Shown piece after piece: positions 26,773 to 35,900 of a stretch of 64,000 nucleotides of DNA. A program made the translations under genes and the position numbers. The stretch's first letter is position 1. Each line of letters starts with the position of its first letter. The notes beneath the pieces are model-generated. The model ran no database searches, was not told the origin of the DNA, and saw nothing but the letters and a program-made list of their open reading frames with translations. Where the stretch lies: contig JAFQQY010000003.1 in NCBI GenBank assembly GCA_017410365.1, positions 1 through 64,000 of the forward strand, written 5' to 3'. The stretch is from Prevotella sp. GTDB lineage: Bacteria; Bacteroidota; Bacteroidia; Bacteroidales; Bacteroidaceae.

Positions 26773-29256
26773 ATGAATCGAATTCTATTATTATTCGCGA
26801 TGCTCGCTTGCACTATGGCAGCATTAGCCCAGGGAACAGTAAAGGGAAGGGTATTAGACAAGCAGACCAACGATGTCTTGCAGTTTGTGAACATTCGTCT
26901 GACCGACTCTAAAAGTGGAAAAATGATAAAAGGTGCCATTACCGACGGCAATGGTAGTTTTCATCTTACAGAAGTGCCATACGGCAACTATAAACTGACG
27001 GTGTCGTATGTGGGATACAAGAATGCTATCCGCAATATTACACTTTCAGACAAGAACAAATCAGCACATTATACAGCCATATATATTGCTGAAGACCAGC
27101 AAACGCTGAAGGAGGTAAAGGTAACAGGCCAGCGCTCGCAGATGAAGTTGGAGGTTGACCGCAAGACCTTTACCGTAGACCAAGTATTGGCGGCAGCAGG
27201 CGGTTCTGTTAGTGAGTTGCTTGAGAATATCCCTTCTGTAGAGGTTACTACCGATGGCGAGATTTCCTTGCGTGGTAATTCAAGTGTTGAGGTGTGGATT
27301 AATGGTAAGTCAAGCGGACTAACAGCAGAAAACCGTGGCGAGATACTTCAGCAGATACCTGCCGAGAGCATCGAGAAAATAGAAGTCATAGACAATCCAA
27401 GTGCTAAATACAGTGCAGAAGGTTCTGCCGGCATCATCAACATCATTCTGAAAAAAGACCGCAAGGCAGGCTATTACGGATCGCTTCGAGCCGGTGTAGA
27501 TACGCAAGGCGGTTGGAATACAGGTGGCAACATCAACTATTCAAGTGGTAAGTTGGACGCATACGCCAATGTAGGCTATCGTGCCCGTAAGGGTGGTGGC
27601 GGTTCACTGAGCGAGCAGACCTATCTGAAGAGCCAGACCTACCAGAACTATGAAAGTGAGAACGATAACGACGGAGGCAATCTCTTCACACGTGCCGGAC
27701 TGACATGGTATATGACCGACAAGGATGAACTGAGCATCGGCGGTATGGCAATGTTCGGCAATCATGAAAACAACAGCATGACACCTTATAGGTATGGTAG
27801 CGTAGGAGCACTTTCCGACAGCTATATCATGCACCGTCAGAACAGTGGCGAGGGCGATATGAACATGTATAATGCCGAGTTGGGATATATTCATAAGTTT
27901 GCCGAAAGGAATATGCTTACAGTCAATCTCTCTTTCCACAATTGGAAGAGCGACAACGAAAGCTGGTATCAGGACAGTACGGCATGGATTGACGGTTCTC
28001 AGCCTACCACCTACAGCTACCAGTATCGTCCTATGCATGTTAACAACAAATCGTGGGAGGCAAGGGTTGACTATGAAAACCAGATTACAGACAAACTGAA
28101 GTTGGAGGCAGGATATAATGCTCGTCTGTCTCGTGAGAACACTCCACAGGAGTCATACAGCGACAAGAACAGTTGGAACGGTGCTAACATGCAGGTAGAT
28201 GAGGACTACTACAACCGCTTTATCTACGACATGGATATTCATGCCTTCTATGCCACTGTGAATACAAAGATTGGCAAACTGGGCGTGATGGCAGGATTGC
28301 GCGGAGAATACTGGAAGGTGAACACCGAGAGCTACAACTACGAGCAGGAGCATGACCCAAGCAAGCGCTTTGAACCATTCAAGAAAGACTATTTTGAACT
28401 GTTCCCGAGTCTGTTCCTCAACTATCCTATCACAGAAACAGCACAGATACAGCTCAACTATACACGCCGCATGCGTCGTCCTTGGGGCGGACAGTTGAAC
28501 AACTTCAAGAACACCAACGACGCTTCGATGGTGACATTCGGTAATCCGGAACTGACGCCTGAGTTCTCAAACTCGTTCACCCTTAACTTCCTCAAGACAT
28601 GGAACGAACATTCTCTGTCTGTGGGTGCTTACTATCGTCCTACGACAGATGTCATCGAGCGTGTGTCTTACAACGTAAACGATACGATGTACTCAACAAG
28701 CGAGAACCTTGCAAAGAGTCAGAGTGCCGGTATCGAGATTATAGGCAAGAACCGTTTGTGGCGTATTCTCGACCTTACGACAACAGTCAATGCCTACTAT
28801 TATAAGCTCGATGGATTCAATTACAACATCTACGACCAGGTGGTTAAGGGCGATGGCGATGAGAACTTCTCTTGGGATGCCCGCGTGCTGGCCAGTCTGA
28901 TTCTTCCTTACGACATCTCTTTCCAGGCAACAGGTAACTACCGCTCTAAGCGACTTGTTACCCAGGGTTATCGCAAGCCAAATGCAAGTCTCGACCTTGG
29001 CCTTCGCAAGACATTCCTCAACAAGGCGATAGCGTTGTCTGTCAACTGGCGCGATGTGTTCAACAGTCGTCGTTGGAAGACATATACCGGCAACGATTCC
29101 TTTGAACGCTATCAGGAGAACTGGCGCGACCCGCGCGTCAACTTCGTGCTTACATGGAACTTCGGTAATATGAAGGCAAAGAGAAAGCCTATGCAGAACG
29201 AGGTGAACGAGTCGTACGACATGCAAGGCGGTTACGGCGAAGGCGGAGAATTTTAA
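26773..29256 (+). CDS. Outer-membrane beta-barrel receptor (TonB-dependent type)
   Basis: 827 residues, signal peptide about 1-19. A carboxypeptidase-regulatory-like domain (about 21-100, GRVLDKQTNDVLQFVNIRL) is followed by a plug domain (about 115-215, with SELLENIPSVEVTTDGEISL and GSAGIINIILKKD) and a long barrel of the outer-membrane beta-barrel type (OMP_b-brl_3-like). Such proteins take up or bind ligands at the cell surface; the ligand is unknown. It is not a SusC protein: it is shorter and has no SusD partner. A glycine- and acid-rich end follows the last strand. A MITE-like repeat begins at its stop codon. Confidence 0.88.
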   Translation: MNRILLLFAMLACTMAALAQGTVKGRVLDKQTNDVLQFVNIRLTDSKSGKMIKGAITDGNGSFHLTEVPYGNYKLTVSYVGYKNAIRNITLSDKNKSAHYTAIYIAEDQQTLKEVKVTGQRSQMKLEVDRKTFTVDQVLAAAGGSVSELLENIPSVEVTTDGEISLRGNSSVEVWINGKSSGLTAENRGEILQQIPAESIEKIEVIDNPSAKYSAEGSAGIINIILKKDRKAGYYGSLRAGVDTQGGWNTGGNINYSSGKLDAYANVGYRARKGGGGSLSEQTYLKSQTYQNYESENDNDGGNLFTRAGLTWYMTDKDELSIGGMAMFGNHENNSMTPYRYGSVGALSDSYIMHRQNSGEGDMNMYNAELGYIHKFAERNMLTVNLSFHNWKSDNESWYQDSTAWIDGSQPTTYSYQYRPMHVNNKSWEARVDYENQITDKLKLEAGYNARLSRENTPQESYSDKNSWNGANMQVDEDYYNRFIYDMDIHAFYATVNTKIGKLGVMAGLRGEYWKVNTESYNYEQEHDPSKRFEPFKKDYFELFPSLFLNYPITETAQIQLNYTRRMRRPWGGQLNNFKNTNDASMVTFGNPELTPEFSNSFTLNFLKTWNEHSLSVGAYYRPTTDVIERVSYNVNDTMYSTSENLAKSQSAGIEIIGKNRLWRILDLTTTVNAYYYKLDGFNYNIYDQVVKGDGDENFSWDARVLASLILPYDISFQATGNYRSKRLVTQGYRKPNASLDLGLRKTFLNKAIALSVNWRDVFNSRRWKTYTGNDSFERYQENWRDPRVNFVLTWNFGNMKAKRKPMQNEVNESYDMQGGYGEGGEF

Positions 29257-29446
29257 ACCCTAATCGGTCATTTAGATTTTAGTACGTTTGTCTTGTTATT
29301 TTTGAGAAGATTTTTTTATGTGTTCTAAAGGAGTATAGCGGGCTATACGACTGAAGAGACATGAAAAATATGCCAAAAAGAATAGACAAACGTGCAAAAA
29401 GTATTTCTTAATATCACATTTACGGTCTAATGACCGATTGGGGTTA
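29256..29446. mobile_element. MITE-like element with 17-bp terminal inverted repeats
   Basis: The ends 29256-29272 (AACCCTAATCGGTCATT) and 29430-29446 (the reverse complement, with one mismatch) bracket about 190 bp without a gene. Inner parts are also related in inverted form (GTACGTTTGTCT versus AGACAAACGTGC). The left 80 bp (29264-29343) is the partner of the repeat at 16052-16130. It starts on the last base of the upstream stop codon. Non-autonomous transposon is the simplest reading, but no target duplication was established. Confidence 0.55.
29264..29343 (+). repeat. 80-bp repeat, right copy of an inverted pair
   Basis: Identical to the reverse complement of 16052-16130 except for one extra T in a homopolymer run. 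Confidence 0.9.
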
Positions 29447-29455
29447 AATAACAAG

Positions 29456-29489
29456 ACTTCTTAAGGCAAATTGCTTTAAGAAGTTTTTG
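29456..29489 (+). terminator. Intrinsic terminator before the thiamine operon
   Basis: ACTTCTTAA (29456-29464) pairs with TTAAGAAGT (29476-29484), extended inwards by a G-T pair and GCAA/TTGC, followed by TTTTT. Its T-run overlaps the -33 element of the next promoter. Confidence 0.85.
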
Positions 29490-29516
29490 TTTTCTGAACT
29501 ATTTGTTTTACCTTTG
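29487..29516 (+). promoter_or_regulatory. Promoter of the thiamine-uptake operon
   Basis: TTG 29487-29489, 19 bases, TACCTTTG 29509-29516. Transcription would begin just before the TPP riboswitch. Confidence 0.8.
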
Positions 29517-29525
29517 CACCCGATT

Positions 29526-29620
29526 TGCAAGGTGCATATCAAGGGGTGCTCGATGGCTCGGGCTGAGATTATACCCTATAACCTGATCCGGATAATGCCG
29601 GCGTAGGGATGGATATATCG
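29526..29620 (+). ncRNA. TPP riboswitch (THI element)
   Basis: The conserved core is present: GGGGTGCTCG, then GGCTGAGATTATACCC, then AACCTGATCCGGATAATGCC and GGCGTAGGGATGG. This is the thiamine pyrophosphate aptamer, which turns off the downstream genes when TPP is plentiful. The start codon of the receptor gene is about 50 bases further; no terminator hairpin is seen between, so control of translation initiation is more likely. The aptamer itself identifies the following two genes as thiamine related. Confidence 0.97.
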
Positions 29621-29672
29621 AAATGGAAATCTTTTTTCAATCCCTTTTTGTATTATCATTATTTATACAAAA

Positions 29673-32054
29673 ATGAGAAGAAAAGTTGTTAGTATTGCTA
29701 TGCTGTCGGGCTGTATGTGTATGCCTGTGGCGGGTAATCCTGTTGAAGATGTTGATTCGCTGAAGAGTGTTCAGTTGCAGACAGTACAGGTGGTTTCCAC
29801 TCGTGCTGTAGGCAAGATGCCTATGGCGTACAACAACCTGACAAAGAAAGACTTGCAACAGGTGAACTTCGGCAAGGACATTCCTTCGTTGCTCACCCTC
29901 ACTCCCTCGGTAACAGCAACCAGTGATGCCGGTATGGGCATCGGCTACAGTAGCATCTATGTGCGAGGAACTGACCCTACGAGAATCAACGTTACCGCCA
30001 ACGGCATACCTCTGAATGATTCGGAAAGCAGTCAACTTTATTGGGTTAACATGGGCGACTTCGCTTCAAGTGTGGAGTCGATGCAGGTGCAGCGCGGTGT
30101 GGGAACATCTACCAATGGCGCCGGTGCCTTTGGCGCAACTATAAACATGCAGACCGAGAACATAGGCATTAGTCCGTTTGGTGCTATCGACTTGTCTGGC
30201 GGAGCATACGGCACGCATAAGGAGACGTTCCGCTTTGGAACAGGACTGCTGGGAGGTCATTGGGGTTTCCAAGGGCGCCTGTCAAATATCAGCAGCGACG
30301 GATATATTGACCGCGCCTCGTCAAGTCTGGTGTCTTATTTCCTCCAAGGAGGCTACTTCTCTGACAATACAGCCATTAAACTGGTTACTTTTAACGGTAA
30401 GGAGAAGACCTATATGGCGTGGGACTACGCTTCAAAGGCTGATATGGAGAAATATGGCAGACGATATAATCCGAGTGGCAAATATAAGGATGCCGATGGC
30501 AATACGGTTTTCTACGACAATCAGACAGACAATTATCATCAGCAGCACTACCAACTGATTATGAGTCATAGTCTTTCTGACCGTTGGAAGGCGAGTGGGG
30601 CATTGCACTACACCCGTGGCGAAGGCTATTATGAGCAGATGAAGACAGGACAGAGTCTGTATAAATATAAGTTGAGCGACAATTTCGATGACGAGAGCGA
30701 CCTTGTGCGTCGCAAGCATGCCGACAGCGATTTCTTCGGTGCCGTGGCTTCTGTCAACTATACCGACCGCGACCGCCTCTCGCTGAGTATCGGTGGAGGC
30801 TGGAACCGTTATAACGGCGACCATTATGGCAAGGTGGTGGGAGTTTGGAGTGAGGAGTTTGGAGTGAGGAGTTTGGAGTTAGGAGTTAGGAGTGAGGAGT
30901 TTGGAGTGAGGAGTGCAAATAACTTGTCAACTCGTCAACTTGTCAACTCGTCAACTTATCAACTAGTTAACTCGTCAACAGAACCAACTTACTACGACAA
31001 CGACGCCCGCAAGACCGACGGCAATATCTACGGCAAACTGACCTACGAACTGCTGCCAGGTCTCGATGGGTTTGTTGATTTGCAGTACCGTCATGTGACA
31101 TACCACTCGCAAGGTTCTTCGCAGGAGTACGACGACCAAGGCAATCAGTTGCCTTTCAACGTCGATAAGCAGTATGACTTCTTCAATCCTAAGTTCGGCG
31201 TCAATTATCGCATCAGCAACAACCACACGGTATATGTATCTTATGCCATAGCGCATAAGGAACCGACACGCAACGACTTTGAGGATATGATGGCAGAGGC
31301 AAATGCCGTAGAACCGCAGGAAGAGCGGTTGGGCGACCTCGAGGTAGGGTATAAATACCTGTCGCCGCTGTTTTCCGCCAGTGCCAACGTTTATTATATG
31401 CACTATAAAAACCAGTTTGTGCTTACCGGAGCGCAGGATTATAACGGTGAGATGGTGGCACGCAACATTCCCAAGAGCTATCGCCTTGGCATAGAACTGC
31501 AGGCTGCCCTTACCCCTTTCAAGGGTTTCCGTTGGGATGCCAATGCAACCTTTAGCCGCAACCGCGCCAGGGACATGCAACTGGATATGATTGACGAAGA
31601 CTGGAACTACATAGGCACAGCATCTGCCGGCGACACCCACCTGGCTTTCTCGCCCGATGTAATTGTTAATAATGCCCTTAGTTACGAGTGGAAAGGACTG
31701 AAGGCATCTCTGCGCTCAAAGTTCGTGGGTGAGCAGTATATGACCAACTCCGACTGCCGCAGCTATATCGACTACGATGGCAGTGAGGTGAGTGCAATGA
31801 TTGACAAGTACTTTGTAAGCGACCTTGACCTGTCGTACACCTTTAAGATAAAAGGTCTGAAGCGCATGACCATCGGTTGCACGATATATAATATCTTCAA
31901 CGAAGAGTACGAAACGCATGGTGCCTGCGGACTCTACTTCACCAAGGGCGCAGACGGCAAGCCACAGCCATATCATGCCGGCGGATGGAGCTATTCCGTT
32001 TATTCGGCTCAGGCACCGCTGCATGCTCTAGCGCACTTGGCAGTGGAGTGGTGA
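29673..32054 (+). CDS. TonB-dependent receptor for thiamine uptake
   Basis: 793 residues: short signal-like N-terminus, plug domain (about 40-160, with YVRGTDPTRINVTANGIPL and GVGTSTNGAGAFGATINM) and a 22-strand-type barrel ending in a C-terminal aromatic-rich strand. Control by the TPP riboswitch and the downstream PnuT-type permease point to thiamine or a derivative as ligand. A segment of about 46 residues (about 390-436), containing repeated EEFGVRS and QLVNSST units, is encoded by dispersed DNA repeats inserted in frame at 30840-30980; it probably forms a loop. Confidence 0.92.
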   Translation: MRRKVVSIAMLSGCMCMPVAGNPVEDVDSLKSVQLQTVQVVSTRAVGKMPMAYNNLTKKDLQQVNFGKDIPSLLTLTPSVTATSDAGMGIGYSSIYVRGTDPTRINVTANGIPLNDSESSQLYWVNMGDFASSVESMQVQRGVGTSTNGAGAFGATINMQTENIGISPFGAIDLSGGAYGTHKETFRFGTGLLGGHWGFQGRLSNISSDGYIDRASSSLVSYFLQGGYFSDNTAIKLVTFNGKEKTYMAWDYASKADMEKYGRRYNPSGKYKDADGNTVFYDNQTDNYHQQHYQLIMSHSLSDRWKASGALHYTRGEGYYEQMKTGQSLYKYKLSDNFDDESDLVRRKHADSDFFGAVASVNYTDRDRLSLSIGGGWNRYNGDHYGKVVGVWSEEFGVRSLELGVRSEEFGVRSANNLSTRQLVNSSTYQLVNSSTEPTYYDNDARKTDGNIYGKLTYELLPGLDGFVDLQYRHVTYHSQGSSQEYDDQGNQLPFNVDKQYDFFNPKFGVNYRISNNHTVYVSYAIAHKEPTRNDFEDMMAEANAVEPQEERLGDLEVGYKYLSPLFSASANVYYMHYKNQFVLTGAQDYNGEMVARNIPKSYRLGIELQAALTPFKGFRWDANATFSRNRARDMQLDMIDEDWNYIGTASAGDTHLAFSPDVIVNNALSYEWKGLKASLRSKFVGEQYMTNSDCRSYIDYDGSEVSAMIDKYFVSDLDLSYTFKIKGLKRMTIGCTIYNIFNEEYETHGACGLYFTKGADGKPQPYHAGGWSYSVYSAQAPLHALAHLAVEW
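30840..30980 (+). repeat. Dispersed repeats inside the thiamine receptor gene
   Basis: GGAGTTTGGAGTGAGGAG-type units (30840-30915) followed by CTTGTCAACTCGTCAACT-type units (30923-30980). The same two families occur between genes at 19081-19110 and 53325-53350. The reading frame is kept throughout. Confidence 0.85.
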
Positions 32055-32056
32055 TT

Positions 32057-32133
32057 ATAGGAATCCTAGGAACCTAGGAAGACCTAGGAAAACCTAGGAC
32101 ATCCTAGAAAATCCTAAGCAGTCCTAAGCAATA
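32057..32133 (+). repeat. CCTAGG repeat array A
   Basis: Seven or eight units of about 8-10 bases ending in CCTAGG, CCTAGA or CCTAAG, starting 3 bases after the thiamine receptor stop. Related arrays are at 37521-37612, 38325-38357 and 44375-44452. Confidence 0.85.
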
Positions 32134-32150
32134 CAAAACCCAATAAAAAC

Positions 32151-32768
32151 ATGGATTATCTATCTCTATTAGACATCACAGGCTTTGTGGTAGGCTTGTT
32201 CTACCTCTACTTCGAATACAGAGCTAGTATTTATCTTTGGATAGCCAGTATCATAATGCCGCTGGTAGATATGTTCCTGTATTACGAAGCAGGGCTTTAT
32301 GCCGATTTCGGCATGTCTGTCTATTACTGTCTGGCTGCCGTTTACGGTTGGTGCGCATGGAAATACTCTTCTAAAACCCCTGCTCATAATGGAAATGGCG
32401 AAGCTGGCATCCCGGAGGTGAAGTCGGAGAAGCCTATCACTCACTTCCCCCTTCGCCGTGTCCTGCCTGTCAGTTGCGTCTTTGCAGTAGTGTGGGCGCT
32501 CATTTATTTTATTCTTGTGGAATTTACCGATAGCAATGTTCCCGTTACCGACAGTTTCACTACGGCTCTTAGCGTCATTGCCATGTGGGCGTTGGCGCGC
32601 AAGTATGTAGAGCAGTGGCTGTTGTGGCTTGTTGTCGATGCCGTCTGCACAGTCCTGTATGTCTATAAAGGCATCCCTTTCAAGGCCCTTATCTATGGAA
32701 TCTATACCCTTGTTGCCGTGGCAGGATATCTGAAGTGGAAAAAGATGGCTGCAAAGGCAGCAAGATAG
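32151..32768 (+). CDS. pnuT: PnuC-family permease, thiamine transporter PnuT
   Basis: 205 residues, six or seven membrane helices, with the PnuC-family pattern FEYRASIYLWIASIIMP and YYCLAAVYGWCAWKY near the N-terminal half. PnuC-type proteins are facilitators for vitamin precursors that are trapped by phosphorylation. Position after a TPP-riboswitch-controlled receptor makes thiamine the likely substrate. A thiamine pyrophosphokinase gene, which often follows as a third member, is not found here. The gap from the receptor gene carries CCTAGG repeats. Confidence 0.85.
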   Translation: MDYLSLLDITGFVVGLFYLYFEYRASIYLWIASIIMPLVDMFLYYEAGLYADFGMSVYYCLAAVYGWCAWKYSSKTPAHNGNGEAGIPEVKSEKPITHFPLRRVLPVSCVFAVVWALIYFILVEFTDSNVPVTDSFTTALSVIAMWALARKYVEQWLLWLVVDAVCTVLYVYKGIPFKALIYGIYTLVAVAGYLKWKKMAAKAAR

Positions 32769-32814
32769 CCATCACGGTGAAAACATAGATGCATTAAAAC
32801 TATCAGTAAGTGGC

Positions 32815-32868
32815 GTTCGGACTGGCAGTCCGAACGGCGCGGACTCTCAGTCAGAACGGCTTCTGACT
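32815..32868. terminator. Two tandem hairpins after the thiamine operon
   Basis: GTTCGGACT/AGTCCGAAC (32815-32835, 3-base loop) and AGTCAGAA/TTCTGACT (32849-32868, 4-base loop). Neither is followed by a T-run, so they may be 3' stabilisers, a factor-dependent terminator, or protein sites. Confidence 0.45.
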
Positions 32869-32900
32869 AAATAATAAAGTAAATTATTAAGCAGACTTGA

Positions 32901-32930
32901 TTGCTTTTACACTCATTTGTAGTATCTTTG
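32901..32930 (+). promoter_or_regulatory. Promoter of the pectin-degradation pair
   Basis: TTG 32901-32903, 19 bases, TATCTTTG 32923-32930; start codon at 32953. Confidence 0.8.
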
Positions 32931-32952
32931 CCGAAAGAAAACAACTAACAAA

Positions 32953-35900
32953 ATGAGTGTAAAGAAAATAATCAGTGTACTGTTGCTGTTTATGGCGGTA
33001 GCGGTATGTGTCAATGCAGAAACTGATGCTGCTGACTATCAGACCAACCAGCCTTTCGGTTGGGCAACGTGCAGCAATGTCAACGGTAAGGAATATGTTG
33101 TTGATGGCGGCAACCGCATAGCCAATCCCAATACGATAGTCCTCTACAGCAGCGGCGGCGACGACCGCAATGCCATACTCAATGCTATTCAGCAGAACGA
33201 TATTGTTATTCTTGACGGTTCAAAAGGCGACTTCATCGTTTCCAAGAGCATGGACCTTGGTAGTCTGAAGAACAAGACCATAGTAGGCCGCAACGGTGCG
33301 CGTCTCTGCACCAAGTGGTATATCACCCCAGAATTGAAATCTGTGCTTGAGGCCGCCAATCTCGGACAATATTCAAGCAGCTCAGGCACAGGCGGAACGC
33401 TGAGCAATGGCGCAAAGGTTGATGAGGAACGTGAATTGCACACTCGCCAGACCATTATCAACTATGGCGGTGATGCCAGTGAGGCATATCGCAAGTCGGG
33501 ACTGTTTACCCTTGGCACAAACAATGAGAATATCATATTCCGCAATTTGATACTTCAAGGTCCTGGCAGCGTTGACGTAGGAGGTTATGACCTTGTGTCT
33601 AACTATGGTGCCACCCATGTATGGATAGACCACTGTGAGTTTATCGATGGCATGGACGGCAATCTGGATAGTGGCAAGCGTGAGGGCAGTGAGCAGTTTG
33701 TAACCTACTCATGGAACGTCTTCCGTTATACTGAGCGCAGCTATTCGCATCCTTATTCTAATGGAGTGGGTTGGAACAAGGGCTATCTGCAGTATATCAC
33801 ATACGCCTACAACATCTGGGGTGCCGGTTGCAAGAACCGTTTGCCGCAGGCCGACTGGGTGTATATCCATCTTCTGAACAACCATTACGATTGTGCAGGC
33901 AACAGCGTGGCCATTGCCATCAATGCCAATTCTCATGCGCTCGTAGAAGGCAACTATGCCGAACAGGGCGTGAAGAATCAGTTCAAGCCAGGCAATCAGA
34001 GTGATATGTACTATGTGGCGCGCGACAACTATAACTTTGGCAACTATAACAACAAGAGCAACACGAGCATGTCGCTTGAGGTGCCATATAAGTATTCGCT
34101 CATTCCTGTTGCCGATGTGCCTACGGTTCTTGGCGGCAAGCATGGCGCAGGAGCAACCATCGACGATATGATTGAGGCATACCTCAATCCCACGATGACT
34201 GCCCCCGCCACCTACTACTCTCGCCGAATGACAGAGTCGCAGGGCAAGGCGTGGTCGGCAAACAAGAGTTGGGACTATGTCAGTGGACTTGTTACGAAGT
34301 CGTTGCTCAAATGCACGACGCAGTATCCCGACGACGAGTGGAGTCTTACGGCGTATGACTGGTGTAAGTACTATGCCGACAAGGCCCTGAACAGCGACGG
34401 CTCTTTCAAGTCGTTCAAGAAAGGCAACATCGACAATATTGCATCGGGCAAGGTGTTCTTTGAACTCTATCAGCGCGAGAAGGCAAAGGGCACAGCCGAG
34501 GGTGATGCCAATGCTGCCAAGTACAAAGCTGCTGCCGACTATCTCTACAACTATCTGCGCAACGACTATTCGCGCATACAGTCGGGCGATGGCAAGGGAG
34601 GTTTCTTCCATAAGGACATCTATCCCAACCAGATGTGGCTCGACGGTCTGTATATGGGCGCTGCCTTCTATGCAGAGTATCTCTACACCTTCGCCCCTGA
34701 CGACACTGAGGGGTGGAGCGATGTGGCACAGCAGTTTATCATCATCCATCGTCACACCTACGATGCCGCTAAGAAACTCAACTACCACGGATGGAGTGCC
34801 GACCCTACAGACAGCAATTCGTTCTGGGCTCGCCAGTCGGGCGATTATCAAGGCTGCTCAAGCGAGTTCTGGGGCAGAGGCATGGGCTGGTATTTCGCCG
34901 CTCTTGTCGATGTGCTTGAGATGATGCCGCAGTCGCATGCCGACTATTCCGCCTTGAAGTCGATATTGGCACAGGTGGCAGAAGGACTGCAGCAGTGGCA
35001 GGACAAGGAGAGTGGCGTGTGGTATCAGCTGTTGCAGTACGACGGTTCTTTCGTTGGCGAGTGCGGCAGCAAGAACTATCTCGAGGCATCGGCATCATGT
35101 ATGTTCACCTATTCTTATCTGAAGGCCTTGCGTCTCGGACTCATCCCTGAGTCTTATCGTGCCACGGCAGAGAAAGCTTACCAAGGTGTCTTGAAGACTT
35201 TCGTAACGGAAAACAGCGACAAGTCGCTCAATCTCATCAAGAGTTGCAAGTCGGCAGGTCTAGGTCCAGCAAAGAACCCTCAGCGCGACGGCAGTGCTAG
35301 CTACTATCTTTGTGGCAGCGACGTGACAGTGGTCAGCAACGAGGGCAAGAGCATAGGTCCATTCATCATGGCGAGTCTGGAGTGGGAGCGCGTTTATGGC
35401 GGCGACGAACCGGTTGATCCCGAAGAACCTCAGGAGCCGGAAACGCCTGAGGTTCCGGATGAACCTGAAGAACCTTCAGTACCGGGAGTGTTTGAATACA
35501 AGGAGTTTACTGCGGATATGGTGCTGCTCACCACTACAGATAAACTGTCGGGGCGCAACTGGGTTGAAGGCGGTGAAACATCGTCAAGCAAGGCTGGTAC
35601 GATAGACCCGTTGACCGGTTCTGCTGTTGACAAATACAGTGGCGGTGGCATAATGTTGAAGAAAGGCAACAGTGCCAAGTCGCTTGCTACCTATGTCACA
35701 GGCGTGTCAGAAGTCATTGCATACGGATGTACCGCAGGCGGTAGCGACCGCACCCTCATCGTCAGTGCTTCAGCTGAAGACGGTGATATGGCAGTGGCTA
35801 AAGGAACGTCATCAGGCTATCAGTCGGTGGCGGTTAGTCTTGCGCTCGACGGAGCGAAGAAATACAGGGTGGAATACACTGGAACAGATGCTTCTGATGA

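Noticed and set aside
16233..29256. Complete polysaccharide utilisation locus
   Set aside because: A hybrid regulator and glycosidase are present, but no SusC/SusD pair; the beta-barrel protein at 26773 is shorter than SusC and has no SusD partner.
16052..29343. Composite transposon with the 80-bp repeats as ends
   Set aside because: No transposase or integrase gene lies between the repeats, so a composite transposon cannot be supported; the inverted pair is reported only as a repeat.
32815..32868. Confident intrinsic terminator after pnuT
   Set aside because: Both hairpins are strong, but neither is followed by a T-run, so they are listed with low confidence only.
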